Positions 8,534-17,028 of a stretch of 64,000 nt of DNA are shown here, piece after piece. The position numbers and the translations under genes are program-made. The number at the start of each line of letters is the position of its first letter. Position 1 is the first letter of the stretch. The stretch comes from CALVGQ01 sp964368495 (GTDB taxonomy: Bacteria; Bacillota_I; Bacilli_A; Erysipelotrichales; Erysipelotrichaceae). Below the pieces are notes generated by a model. It ran no database searches and was not told the origin of the DNA. It saw only the letters and a program-made list of their open reading frames with translations. The DNA lies in contig CAYJAJ010000002.1 of the NCBI GenBank assembly GCA_964368495.1, forward strand, positions 53,416-117,415, in the 5' to 3' direction.

Positions 8534-10411
8534 ATGGACACAACAAACCATTTTGAAATATTAGTTGTTGGTGGAGGACATGCAGGAGTTGAAGCGGCAT
8601 TGATGTGCGCAAGACTTAATCATAAAACTGCGCTGATTACTTTAAGTAAAGAAAACATCGCAAAAATGCCATGTAATCCATCAATTGGTGGACCTGCAAA
8701 AGGAATTGTAGTTCGTGAGATTGATGCACTTGGTGGTCAAATGGGGATTACTGCAGATAAAACTGCGATACAGGTAAAAATGCTAAATACAGCTAAAGGG
8801 CCTGGAGTTCAATCTCTTAGGGTGCAATCAGATAAAGTTGCATATTCTAAAATGATGCAAGAAATAGTTCTTGAACAAGAAAATCTTGAGCTAATAGAAA
8901 AACAAGTAGAAAAAATACTTGTGGAAAACAACAAAATCATCGGGGTGAAATGCAGTGATAATACTGTAATCAAATCAAAAATTACAATTTTGACAACAGG
9001 AACCTATATGTCATCACATGTTATGATCAGTGATCAGATAAATAAAACTGGGCCTGATGGAGAAGAAACAACCTTTAAGTTATCACAATCATTAAGAGAT
9101 GAAGGGTTAACAACATTCAGACTTAAGACAGGAACACCAGCAAGGGTGTTTACTGAATCTATTGACTTCACAAAAACGGAGCCACAACCGGGGAGTCCTT
9201 TTTTTGCGAGTTTTAGCACTTTAACAAAAAATGTTCTTCCTCTTGAAAAACAAGCACTTTGTTACTTAACATACACTAATCAAAACACGCATGAAATTAT
9301 CCATAAAAATTTAGATAAATCGAGTATGTATTCAGGAGTAGTAAAGGGAGTTGGGCCAAGATACTGCCCGTCAATTGAAGACAAGTTGGTTCGTTTTTTT
9401 GACAAAGAAAGACATCAGTTATTTTTAGAACCAGAAAGTTTATCGATGGATACCACGTATGTGCAAGGATTATCTTCGTCACTTCCAAAGGATGTGCAAG
9501 AAGATATGATTCATTCAATTGCAGGTCTTGAAGAAGCAAAAATAAAAATATATGCATATGCTATAGAATATGATGCGATTGATCCCTTACAGCTTAAACC
9601 AACATTGGAAACGAAGATAATTGAAAACTGCTTTACAGCAGGACAAATCAATGGAACAAGTGGTTATGAAGAAGCAGCTGCTCAAGGATTAATGGCTGCG
9701 ATTAATGCTGTTCTCAAACTTGAAAATAGAGGGGAATTCATTCTTAGAAGGGATGAAGCTTATATTGGAGTCATGATTGATGATTTAGTAACAAAAGGGA
9801 CAAATGAACCATATCGTTTGTTAACATCAAGGGCTGAATTTAGATTGCTATTAAGACATGACAATGCAGATCAACGTTTAACAGGAAAAGCATATGATTT
9901 AGGTCTACCAGTTAAACAAAGATATGAAATAATGTGCAAAAAACTTGAAGAAATGGGCAAATTAAAAGAGGCAATGAAAGAAACTCGCTACACAATGAAG
10001 TCTGAAGTGAATGAATACTTAAAGACAATAGAGTATGATTGTTTATCAGAAGGAATTAGTGCCTATGATTTATTAAAAAGACCAAGAGTCGAATGTTATA
10101 AACTCAAGCCATACTTAGGTTTTGAATTCAGCCAAGAGGTTGCAAGGCAAGTGGAAATAGAGTGTAAGTATCAAGGATATATTGATAAAGCAAAAAAAGA
10201 AGCTGCAAAATTAGAACATATGGATAAAGTGCTTATTCCAAAAGATTTAAATTTCGACAAAATCGAACACATCTCTTTAGAGGCGAAGCAAAAGTTAGTT
10301 AAAGTACAACCAGTAACTCTTGGTCAAGCATCAAGGATATCAGGAGTAAATCCTGCAGATATAGCAGTACTTGCAATGATAATTGAGCAAAATAGAAAAG
10401 GGAGAAATTAA
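8534..10411 (+). CDS. mnmG: tRNA uridine-5-carboxymethylaminomethyl modification enzyme MnmG (GidA)
   Basis: FAD-dependent partner of MnmE that builds the cmnm5 group on wobble U34. The FAD Rossmann motif VVGGGHAGVEAA is at the N terminus. The family blocks MPCNPSIGGPAKG, GTYMSSHV, LKTGTPARV and TSRAEFRLLLRHDNAD follow in order, with the C-terminal helical domain that contacts MnmE. An in-frame GTG upstream (8525) is part of the ribosome site GAGGTG, so ATG 8534 is chosen, giving 625 residues. Unlike in Bacillus, mnmE is not next door: it lies 6.6 kb downstream, after parB and femX. Confidence 0.96.
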   Translation: MDTTNHFEILVVGGGHAGVEAALMCARLNHKTALITLSKENIAKMPCNPSIGGPAKGIVVREIDALGGQMGITADKTAIQVKMLNTAKGPGVQSLRVQSDKVAYSKMMQEIVLEQENLELIEKQVEKILVENNKIIGVKCSDNTVIKSKITILTTGTYMSSHVMISDQINKTGPDGEETTFKLSQSLRDEGLTTFRLKTGTPARVFTESIDFTKTEPQPGSPFFASFSTLTKNVLPLEKQALCYLTYTNQNTHEIIHKNLDKSSMYSGVVKGVGPRYCPSIEDKLVRFFDKERHQLFLEPESLSMDTTYVQGLSSSLPKDVQEDMIHSIAGLEEAKIKIYAYAIEYDAIDPLQLKPTLETKIIENCFTAGQINGTSGYEEAAAQGLMAAINAVLKLENRGEFILRRDEAYIGVMIDDLVTKGTNEPYRLLTSRAEFRLLLRHDNADQRLTGKAYDLGLPVKQRYEIMCKKLEEMGKLKEAMKETRYTMKSEVNEYLKTIEYDCLSEGISAYDLLKRPRVECYKLKPYLGFEFSQEVARQVEIECKYQGYIDKAKKEAAKLEHMDKVLIPKDLNFDKIEHISLEAKQKLVKVQPVTLGQASRISGVNPADIAVLAMIIEQNRKGRN

Positions 10412-10412
10412 A

Positions 10413-11030
10413 ATGAATTATAATGATATTGTTAAAAATGTAAACGTTTATGGTTTTGATGAAAGCATTAGAGGAAGTAAATTTCCTATGGCCACAGATT
10501 TAGATTCATTAACTACAGAGTTTGCAAAAAGCACAGTAAAACTAGCTACAAGTAAATTAGGAGAAGGACATGATAATTTTTTAAATGGAATTATAGTTCA
10601 GTTTGATTTAACATTTACTAACAAGGCATGGGTAGAGGCAGAGCGTTATCACTTTCTAGATTTTGTAAGCTCGCAATCAACAATGCATAGAATTACAAAA
10701 TTTAATTTAGATGAAGCTTATGTTGAATATGTAGACGCAAGAATGATTGAAATCATGAAAGAAAAAGTAAATGCTTATAATGAATTACTCGCAAACCCAA
10801 AACCAGAAAATATAAAAGAATACAATGAAGAACTAAAATTAAAATACCTAGAAATACTTTACTCAAATCCAGCAGGCTTTAAAATTACAGCACGAATGAC
10901 AACAAATTATCGCCAATTAAAAACTATGTATCTTCAAAGAAGAACACATCGATTACCAGAATGGCGAGCATTTTGTGAGTGGTGTGAAACACTGCCACAT
11001 AGTGAGTTCATCACGCATATAAATAAATAA
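10413..11030 (+). CDS. Conserved protein of unknown function, phage-type flavour
   Basis: A 205-residue soluble protein starting one base after mnmG and almost certainly cotranscribed with it. GGGAGAAA at the end of mnmG is its ribosome site. An in-frame TTG at 10383 would lie within mnmG and is not needed. Striking blocks are IRGSKFPMATDLD near the start, the Trp- and aromatic-rich TNKAWVEAERYHFLDFVSSQ in the middle, and a C-terminal QRRTHRLPEWRAFCEWCETLP. The pattern reminds me of proteins of unknown function found in phages and Firmicutes. It lacks the RHR/S motif of ThyX. I assign no function. Confidence 0.75.
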   Translation: MNYNDIVKNVNVYGFDESIRGSKFPMATDLDSLTTEFAKSTVKLATSKLGEGHDNFLNGIIVQFDLTFTNKAWVEAERYHFLDFVSSQSTMHRITKFNLDEAYVEYVDARMIEIMKEKVNAYNELLANPKPENIKEYNEELKLKYLEILYSNPAGFKITARMTTNYRQLKTMYLQRRTHRLPEWRAFCEWCETLPHSEFITHINK

Positions 11031-11080
11031 TTTATGGAATAAAATAAGCTAGGAAACAATATAATTTTAAGGGTGATAAA

Positions 11081-12274
11081 ATGAAAAAGAAGATAGTACT
11101 TAGAAGATGGGTTAAAGTCGCAATTTGTATTTGTATTGTAGTGAGTGCATCCTTCTTTTTTTATATGAAAAACAAAGAAGATACGGAAATTCGTGCAACA
11201 TGGATAAGTTATATTGACTACACTGATATATTATGGGGAAAAAGTGAAAGCGAGTATCGTCTGAATATAGAAGAATTAATAAATGATTTAAAAAGTTTAA
11301 AAATAAATACAATCTATGCACATGCTTCTGCGTTTACAGATGCGTATTATCCCTCAGAATATTATCCGACATCGAAATATATAACAGGAACAATTGGGGA
11401 CGATCTTAGTTTTGATCCATTTAAAATATTGGTCGATGAAGCTAAAAAAGAGGGATTTCGTGTTGAAGCTTGGATAAATCCATTAAGATCTTTTTCAACA
11501 ACAATGATGGAAGAAGCGCCTGAAGATTGTATACAAAAAAAATGGGTGAATGAAAAAAGCAGGAATTTGGTGTTGTATGAAGATCGCTATTACTTAAACC
11601 CAGCCTATCAAGAGGTCCAAGATTTAATAATCAATATAGCGGTTGAATTGGTAAATAATTATGACATTGATGGAGTCCATATGGATGATTATTTTTATCC
11701 AGATCATGTCAATGATTCATTTGATGAAATTGAGTACAATTCAATTGATGATGGAAGAAGCTTATCCCAATTTAGAAAAGATAATGTAAATACACTTGTA
11801 TCTTCACTTTCTAAAGAAATAAAAAATGCAGATTCAAAATGTGACTTTACAATAAGTCCAGCTGGTAATATTGAATATACAACAGAAACAATATACGGCG
11901 ATGTTGAAACATGGATTGAAGAAGAAATTATAGATATGGTTATACCGCAAATATATTTTGGATATGACCACGAAGTTTTACCGTTTAATGAATGCCTAAA
12001 GCAATGGGAAAATCTTGTAAAAGATACGGATGTAAAATTAGTTGTCGGATTAGGTGCATATAAAATAAATACTCTTGATAACTTTGCGAAAAGCGGTAAA
12101 TCAGAATGGGTATATGAAGATGATATTTTAGCAAGGCAAATTATAGAGTCAAGACAGGCAGTAAATTATAGTGGATTTTCATTGTTCAGTTATCACTCAA
12201 TAAAAAATCCTGATGAAAATTCAATTGATTTAGTGTCTAAGCAAATAGAAAATGTAATTGAATTATTAAGATAG
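11081..12274 (+). CDS. Membrane-anchored GHL10-type glycoside-hydrolase-like protein
   Basis: A 397-residue protein with one N-terminal membrane helix (about 13-30) and an extracytoplasmic beta/alpha barrel of the GHL10 (DUF187-like) group. Family landmarks visible are RATWISY near residue 40, YAHASAFTDAYYPSEYYP, VEAWINPLR, DGVHMDDYFYP with paired Asp, FTISPAGN and VIPQIYFGYD. Proteins of this group are thought to act on cell-wall glycans, but the exact substrate is not settled. The ribosome site AAGGGTG precedes the ATG. The gene stands alone between mnmG and rsmG, ending in its own terminator. Confidence 0.85.
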   Translation: MKKKIVLRRWVKVAICICIVVSASFFFYMKNKEDTEIRATWISYIDYTDILWGKSESEYRLNIEELINDLKSLKINTIYAHASAFTDAYYPSEYYPTSKYITGTIGDDLSFDPFKILVDEAKKEGFRVEAWINPLRSFSTTMMEEAPEDCIQKKWVNEKSRNLVLYEDRYYLNPAYQEVQDLIINIAVELVNNYDIDGVHMDDYFYPDHVNDSFDEIEYNSIDDGRSLSQFRKDNVNTLVSSLSKEIKNADSKCDFTISPAGNIEYTTETIYGDVETWIEEEIIDMVIPQIYFGYDHEVLPFNECLKQWENLVKDTDVKLVVGLGAYKINTLDNFAKSGKSEWVYEDDILARQIIESRQAVNYSGFSLFSYHSIKNPDENSIDLVSKQIENVIELLR

Positions 12275-12291
12275 AGAAAGAAGAGTATTCA

Positions 12292-12330
12292 AACTACAAT
12301 GTATAGTGACAGTGCATTGTAGTTTTTTCT
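12292..12330 (+). terminator. Rho-independent terminator after the GHL10 gene
   Basis: AACTACAATG (12292-12301) pairs with CATTGTAGTT (12315-12324), and a run of T residues follows. Confidence 0.88.
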
Positions 12331-12400
12331 TGTATAAATAAGTGAAATTATAATTACAAATCATAAAAAAATTAACTGCAATAATTGCTTACTTTATCTT

Positions 12401-12427
12401 TTGAATAGTTGTATAATTTGATATAAT
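12401..12427 (+). promoter_or_regulatory. Tandem -10 boxes upstream of rsmG
   Basis: Two TATAAT boxes occur ten bases apart (12412-12417 and 12422-12427). TTGAAT (12401-12406) could serve the second with a short 15-bp spacer. This probably starts transcription of rsmG-noc-parA-parB. The choice between the two is uncertain. Confidence 0.5.
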
Positions 12428-12450
12428 ATGATGGCATGGAGGAGAAGTCG

Positions 12451-13161
12451 ATGAAAAAAGAAGAATTTAGGGATTTGTGTCATAATCATGGGCTGATCTT
12501 ATCTGATGAACAAATTGAACAATTTATTATATATGCGACATTATTAAAAGAGTGGAACAATAAAATGAATTTAACTGCAATCACAGAATTGGATGAAGTT
12601 TTAGACAAGCATTTCTTTGACTCGTTGTTGCCATCTTTCTCTTATAAGCTTGAAGGAAAGCTATGTGATGTAGGCGCTGGTGCAGGATTTCCATCAATTC
12701 CACTTAAAATAGCCTATCCTAAACTTGATGTAACAATAGTGGAGCCACTTTCAAAAAGAATCACTTTTTTAAATGAAGTAATTAAACAATTGGGATTAAA
12801 AAATATTCAATGTCATCACGAACGTGCAGAAGATTTCGCAAAGAAAAATCGTGAAACATTTGATATTGTAACAGCCAGAGCTGTTGCAAATTTACCGGTA
12901 TTATCAGAGCTGTGTATCCCATTAGTCAAAATAAATGGTCTTTTCTTAGCTATGAAGGGATCAGCAGGACTTGCTGAGGCAGAGGAAGCAAGTTATGCAA
13001 TTAAAATTCTAGGATGTGAATTAATCGAATCAAAAACAAGGTACCTACAAGATAATTCAACAAGAATAAATCTATATTATAAAAAAGTAAAAAACACTCC
13101 AAAAACATATCCAAGAATGTTTGGAAAAATAAAAAAGAACCCATTAATAAAGGAGAATTAA
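12451..13161 (+). CDS. rsmG: 16S rRNA (guanine-N7) methyltransferase RsmG
   Basis: Methylates N7 of G527 in 16S rRNA. The SAM-binding loop is CDVGAGAGFPSIPLK, followed by IVEPLSKR and the conserved VTARAVANLP. The first in-frame ATG (12436) overlaps the ribosome site GGAGGAGA (12438-12445), so ATG 12451 is the likely start. That gives 236 residues, close to the usual 239. It heads the rsmG-noc-parA-parB group, the same order as in Bacillus beside oriC, with a two-base gap to noc. Confidence 0.95.
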   Translation: MKKEEFRDLCHNHGLILSDEQIEQFIIYATLLKEWNNKMNLTAITELDEVLDKHFFDSLLPSFSYKLEGKLCDVGAGAGFPSIPLKIAYPKLDVTIVEPLSKRITFLNEVIKQLGLKNIQCHHERAEDFAKKNRETFDIVTARAVANLPVLSELCIPLVKINGLFLAMKGSAGLAEAEEASYAIKILGCELIESKTRYLQDNSTRINLYYKKVKNTPKTYPRMFGKIKKNPLIKEN

Positions 13162-13163
13162 AT

Positions 13164-13928
13164 ATGGCTGAAATAGTTAATGTGCCTATATGGCAAATTG
13201 AAACAAATCGTTATCAACCCCGTGTAGAATTCAATGAAGAAAGTTTAAATGAACTTGCAGAATCAATTCGCGAACATGGATTAATTCAACCAATTACAGT
13301 AAGATTGATGGGCGATTCATACGAGATTATTGCAGGTGAAAGACGTTTTCGTGCATGTAAAAGATTGGGATATACAGATGTTCCTTGTACGATTATGGAC
13401 GCTGATGAGATTCAATCAGCACAAATGGCACTTGTGGAAAACATACAACGAGAGAATTTAACTTCAATCGAAGAAGCAAAAGCGTATGTTCTAATTATGA
13501 GACAAGTTGGTTGTACACAAGAAGAATTAGCGATTAAAATGGGGAAATCACAATCCACAATCGCAAATAAAATTCGTTTATTAAATTTACCAGAAGAAAT
13601 TCAAGATGCAATTAAAGAAAGAAAAATTACTGAAAGGCATGGGCGCGCATTACTAACTGTGGAAAGTATTGATCAATCTAAAGTATTTAATCAAATCATA
13701 AATAAAGGTTATAATGTAAATCAAAGTGAAAATTATATTAAATCACTATATAAAGAAAGTGAAACAAAAGAAAAACCAAAGAAAAGATTTGTATTGGGTA
13801 ATTTAAGAGTAGCTTTTAATACAATTTATCAGGCAATAAAATTAGTAAAAGATGCAGGAGTAATTGTAGAAGTAGAAGAAGAAGAAACTAATAATGATGT
13901 TAGAATAGTTATTAAGTTTCCAAAATGA
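13164..13928 (+). CDS. noc: Nucleoid occlusion protein Noc (ParB paralogue)
   Basis: CTP-dependent DNA clamp of the ParB family. CTP-binding blocks GERR (59-62) and ENIQREN (92-98) are present, then a helix-turn-helix. The four DNA-specificity positions that separate Noc from ParB (173, 179, 184 and 201 in Caulobacter ParB numbering) map to Q130, K136, N141 and R158 here, all of the Noc type. The C-terminal region (NTIYQAIKLVKDAG and a final VIKFPK) also matches Noc. The protein starts directly at the ParB fold (VPIWQIETNRYQPR). The N-terminal amphipathic helix that anchors Bacillus Noc to the membrane is absent, and the start is fixed by AAAGGAG just after rsmG. It is likely cotranscribed with rsmG and parA. 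Confidence 0.92.
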   Translation: MAEIVNVPIWQIETNRYQPRVEFNEESLNELAESIREHGLIQPITVRLMGDSYEIIAGERRFRACKRLGYTDVPCTIMDADEIQSAQMALVENIQRENLTSIEEAKAYVLIMRQVGCTQEELAIKMGKSQSTIANKIRLLNLPEEIQDAIKERKITERHGRALLTVESIDQSKVFNQIINKGYNVNQSENYIKSLYKESETKEKPKKRFVLGNLRVAFNTIYQAIKLVKDAGVIVEVEEEETNNDVRIVIKFPK

Positions 13929-13941
13929 TAGGACGGATAAA

Positions 13942-14730
13942 ATGGGAAAAGTTATAGCAATTGCCAATCAAAAAGGCGGAGTAGGGAAAACAACAACAAG
14001 TGTTAATTTAGCTGCTGGATTGGCATATTTAGGGAAAAAGGTTTTATTGATCGATTTTGATCCACAGGGAAATTCATCACAAGGAATTACCAAAGAGGAT
14101 TTTGATTATGATTACAGTGTATATGATGTTTTATTAGGAGAAATAGATGTTAATGACGCAACTAAGGAACTTCAAATACCACCTTTGAGTTTATTGCCAG
14201 CAAATATCGATTTAGCTGGTGCAGATTTAGAGATGGCCAATTTTAAAGTTGGACGTGAAAAAATGTTGAAAAACAAAATCGATGACATCAAGGCAGATTA
14301 TGACTTTATTTTAATCGATTGTCCACCGTCACTTGGATTATTAAATACCAATGCACTTACAGCGGCAGATGGGGTATTAATTCCTGTTCAATGTGAATAC
14401 TATGCACTTGAGGGGCTAACACAGTTATTAAGCACAATTCGATTAGTTCAAAGGTTATTTAATTCGAAATTGGTTATTGAAGGTGTTCTTTTAACAATGT
14501 TTGATGCTCGTACTAAGTTATCTGTAGAAGTTCAACAAGAGGTAAGAAAGCATTTTAAAGAAAGAGTATATAAGACATATATTCCAAGAAATATAAAATT
14601 GTCAGAAGCGCCTTCTAGAGGGCAATCAATTTTTGAATATGATATCAAATCAGAAGGAGCAAAATCGTATGCATCACTTGCAAAAGAAGTAATAAAGTAT
14701 AACAGTCGCAAGGAGAAAGGCCATGAGTAA
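13942..14730 (+). CDS. parA: Chromosome-partitioning ATPase ParA (Soj)
   Basis: Deviant Walker A ATPase KGGVGKTTT with the signature K11 and catalytic K16. It dimerises with ATP, binds DNA non-specifically and drives ParB-parS segregation. DFDPQGNSSQ and the Walker B-like DFILIDCPPSLGLL are intact. The 262-residue length is normal. The start follows a modest GGACGG site 13 bases after noc, and the end overlaps parB by eight bases (ATGAGTAA), implying coupled translation. In Bacillus the same protein also modulates DnaA. Confidence 0.96.
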   Translation: MGKVIAIANQKGGVGKTTTSVNLAAGLAYLGKKVLLIDFDPQGNSSQGITKEDFDYDYSVYDVLLGEIDVNDATKELQIPPLSLLPANIDLAGADLEMANFKVGREKMLKNKIDDIKADYDFILIDCPPSLGLLNTNALTAADGVLIPVQCEYYALEGLTQLLSTIRLVQRLFNSKLVIEGVLLTMFDARTKLSVEVQQEVRKHFKERVYKTYIPRNIKLSEAPSRGQSIFEYDIKSEGAKSYASLAKEVIKYNSRKEKGHE

Positions 14731-15586
14731 AAAATTAGGAAAAGGACTAGATGCAATATTTGGTGAAGATTTAAGTAGTGTTTTAGAAGATATTCAAAAT
14801 GGAAATAGTGATGCAAAAGCGAGTGAATTACCAATATCAGAAATTAGGCCAAATCCATATCAACCGAGAAAAAAATTTGATGAAGCAAAAATTCAAGAAC
14901 TAGCACTATCAATAAGGGAACATGGGGTATTTACACCAATTTTAGTTAGAAAAAGTATTCAAGGATATGAGTTAATTGCGGGAGAAAGAAGGCTTCGTGC
15001 TAGTAAATCAGCTAAACTAGATACAATTCCTGCAATAGTTATTGATTTTAATGAAACTCAAATGATGGAAATTTCATTGCTTGAAAACATACAACGAGAA
15101 GATTTAAATGCAATTGAAGAAGCTCAAGCACTAGAACGCCTAATGGAAAGAATGGACTATACTCAAGAAAAGTTAGCGAAACGTGTTGGAAAAAGCAGAG
15201 AATACATTGCTAATATTTTAAGATTATTAAAACTTCCTAAATCAATTCAAGATATGGTAATTGAAGGGAAGATTTCAATGTCGCATGTTCGTCCACTAAT
15301 TACGCTTGAAGATGAAGGAATGGCTTATGACATTGCTAATCGGATTATTAATGAAGGGTTATCAGTTAGAAGTGTAGAAAAATTGGTAAAAGAAGCGAAG
15401 TTTAAAACGACAAATGTTAAAAAAGAGAAAGTTAAAAATCACAATTATGTTTATGTTGAAGAAATAATGATGAAAAAGCTACAAACAAAGGTAAATGTGG
15501 AGAAACACTCTATAACAATCTCTTATAATGATAATAATGATTTAAATCGTATATTGGATTTAATTGGATGTATTGAAGAAAATTAA
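14723..15586 (+). CDS. parB: Chromosome-partitioning protein ParB (Spo0J)
   Basis: CTPase clamp loaded at parS. The N-terminal lysine-rich KKLGKGLDAIF contacts ParA and stimulates its ATPase. The GERR (87-90) and ENIQRED (121-127) boxes bind CTP, and the HTH YTQEKLAKRVGKSREYIAN reads parS. Specificity positions equivalent to 173, 179, 184 and 201 are R159, I165, K170 and S187. The Arg at the first position is ParB-like and none is of the Noc type, so the paralogue pair is clearly separated. The C terminus resembles the dimerisation domain. Two perfect parS targets are at 75-90 and 1389-1404, 13 kb upstream. Confidence 0.96.
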   Translation: MSKKLGKGLDAIFGEDLSSVLEDIQNGNSDAKASELPISEIRPNPYQPRKKFDEAKIQELALSIREHGVFTPILVRKSIQGYELIAGERRLRASKSAKLDTIPAIVIDFNETQMMEISLLENIQREDLNAIEEAQALERLMERMDYTQEKLAKRVGKSREYIANILRLLKLPKSIQDMVIEGKISMSHVRPLITLEDEGMAYDIANRIINEGLSVRSVEKLVKEAKFKTTNVKKEKVKNHNYVYVEEIMMKKLQTKVNVEKHSITISYNDNNDLNRILDLIGCIEEN

Positions 15587-15621
15587 CATAGAAAAATAGT
15601 AATAGATTTTGGAGGTGCTTT

Positions 15622-16899
15622 ATGATTGAGTTGAAAGAAATAGATGCGAAAAGCCATGATGATTTTATGCAAAACTCAGTTAAAGAGCATTTTATGCAAT
15701 GTTCATTGTGGGCTAAAGCTAAAATATCAAGTGGTTGGACAAGTAAAACAGTGGGTCTATTTAAAAATGATGAGCTAGTTGCATCATCACTTTTACTATT
15801 TAGGGAAATCCCTTTTCTAAGAACAAAACTATGTTACGCTCCAAGAGGATATGTATTAGATTTTGATAATGATGCACTTGTAGAAAATTTTACTATTAAA
15901 ATCACAGAATACTTAAAAAACAATAATGTTTGTTATATATCGATTGATCCTGATGTCGTGCTAAAAAAAATTGATGTCGATGGTAATGTTTTGGAAGAGC
16001 GCACAACGTTTGTGGAAAAAATGTGTAGCTTAGGATATAAACATCAAGGCTATAATAAAGAATTCGAGATGACACAACCTCGTTTTACTTTTCGTTTAAA
16101 ATTAGATAAAAATAAAGATGAAGTATTCTCAAACTATTCCAAAGTTGTTCGTGCTTCAATCAACAATGCTAATAGAATTGGGATTGTATGTAAAAAAGAA
16201 GAGAACATTGATAAATTCTATGAAATCATACAAGATACTGCTATCCGTAATCACTTTGTAGAGAGAAATAAAGAATACTACGAGCTAATATATAATGAAT
16301 TTAAAAAAGAAAATATGGCAACTTGCTATAGTGCAACATATTATGGACAATCTCATTTGAATGCGATGAAGGATAAAGAAATAAAATTAATTGACGAAAA
16401 ACAAAAGTGTGAAAATAAATTAACAACATCGCCAAGTGATTCAAAAAGTGCTAATCGTATCAAACAAATTGAAATTCAATTAAAGAAAATGCAGCAAGAT
16501 AAAGAAAAAATACAACAATTTATAAAAGACTATCCAGATGGGTGCACATTATCAAGTGGAATCACGTTAAATACGAAGCATCGAGCATGGCTTGTTTATG
16601 GTGGAAATCTATCAATTATGCGTGAAGTAGCAGCAAATTATGCGATTAAGCAGTTTGAAATTGAAGATGATATAAATAAGGGTTTTGAGTTTGTGGATTT
16701 TTTTGGAACATGTGCAGAGCCAGTAACTAATAAAGAATACTCAGGAATTCATGACTTTAAAAAGAAATTTAGTGGTGACTATTATGAATTTGCAGGAGAA
16801 TTCCACTTAGTTATAAATCCAATGCAATATGCACTGTGGATAAAAGTTGTTCCAATGGCAAAAAATATAATGAGAATCTTAAAAAGAAGAAGCAGATAA
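15622..16899 (+). CDS. FemX/FemAB-type peptidoglycan bridge aminoacyltransferase
   Basis: Transfers an amino acid from aminoacyl-tRNA to the side chain of lipid II or its precursor, forming the interpeptide bridge. It has two GNAT-like subdomains, with an inserted helical hairpin (about residues 245-300, rich in Lys, Gln and Glu) that resembles the tRNA-binding arm of seryl-tRNA synthetase, as in FemX. The start CSLWAKAKISSGW and the late IHDFKKKFSGDYYEFAGEF block are typical. The 425-residue length fits. GGAGGTG precedes the ATG. The amino acid added cannot be read from sequence. The stop codon lies inside the following terminator hairpin. Confidence 0.9.
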   Translation: MIELKEIDAKSHDDFMQNSVKEHFMQCSLWAKAKISSGWTSKTVGLFKNDELVASSLLLFREIPFLRTKLCYAPRGYVLDFDNDALVENFTIKITEYLKNNNVCYISIDPDVVLKKIDVDGNVLEERTTFVEKMCSLGYKHQGYNKEFEMTQPRFTFRLKLDKNKDEVFSNYSKVVRASINNANRIGIVCKKEENIDKFYEIIQDTAIRNHFVERNKEYYELIYNEFKKENMATCYSATYYGQSHLNAMKDKEIKLIDEKQKCENKLTTSPSDSKSANRIKQIEIQLKKMQQDKEKIQQFIKDYPDGCTLSSGITLNTKHRAWLVYGGNLSIMREVAANYAIKQFEIEDDINKGFEFVDFFGTCAEPVTNKEYSGIHDFKKKFSGDYYEFAGEFHLVINPMQYALWIKVVPMAKNIMRILKRRSR

Positions 16900-16925
16900 T
16901 GAGAAAAATAAGATGCTTCTTTTTT
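16888..16925 (+). terminator. Terminator overlapping the femX-type stop codon
   Basis: AGAAGCA (16888-16894) pairs with TGCTTCT (16914-16920), followed by five T residues. The left arm is coding sequence, and the stop codon (16897-16899) is in the loop. Confidence 0.75.
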
Positions 16926-16981
16926 AATTATAGTAATTGCTAGAGTTGTGTTATTATAGTTAAGCAAACGAATTAAATATT

Positions 16982-17010
16982 TTGTACAGATAAAAAAATT
17001 TTGTTAAACT
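16982..17010 (+). promoter_or_regulatory. Promoter of mnmE
   Basis: TTGTAC (16982-16987), a 17-bp spacer and TAAACT (17005-17010), with the ribosome site AGAGGTG eight bases further on. Confidence 0.6.
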
Positions 17011-17028
17011 AGAAAAAGAGGTGATTTG

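Noticed and set aside
10413..11030. Prophage remnant suggested by the phage-like protein
   Set aside because: No integrase, structural or att-like sequence is nearby. Flanking genes are ordinary housekeeping genes in one operon.
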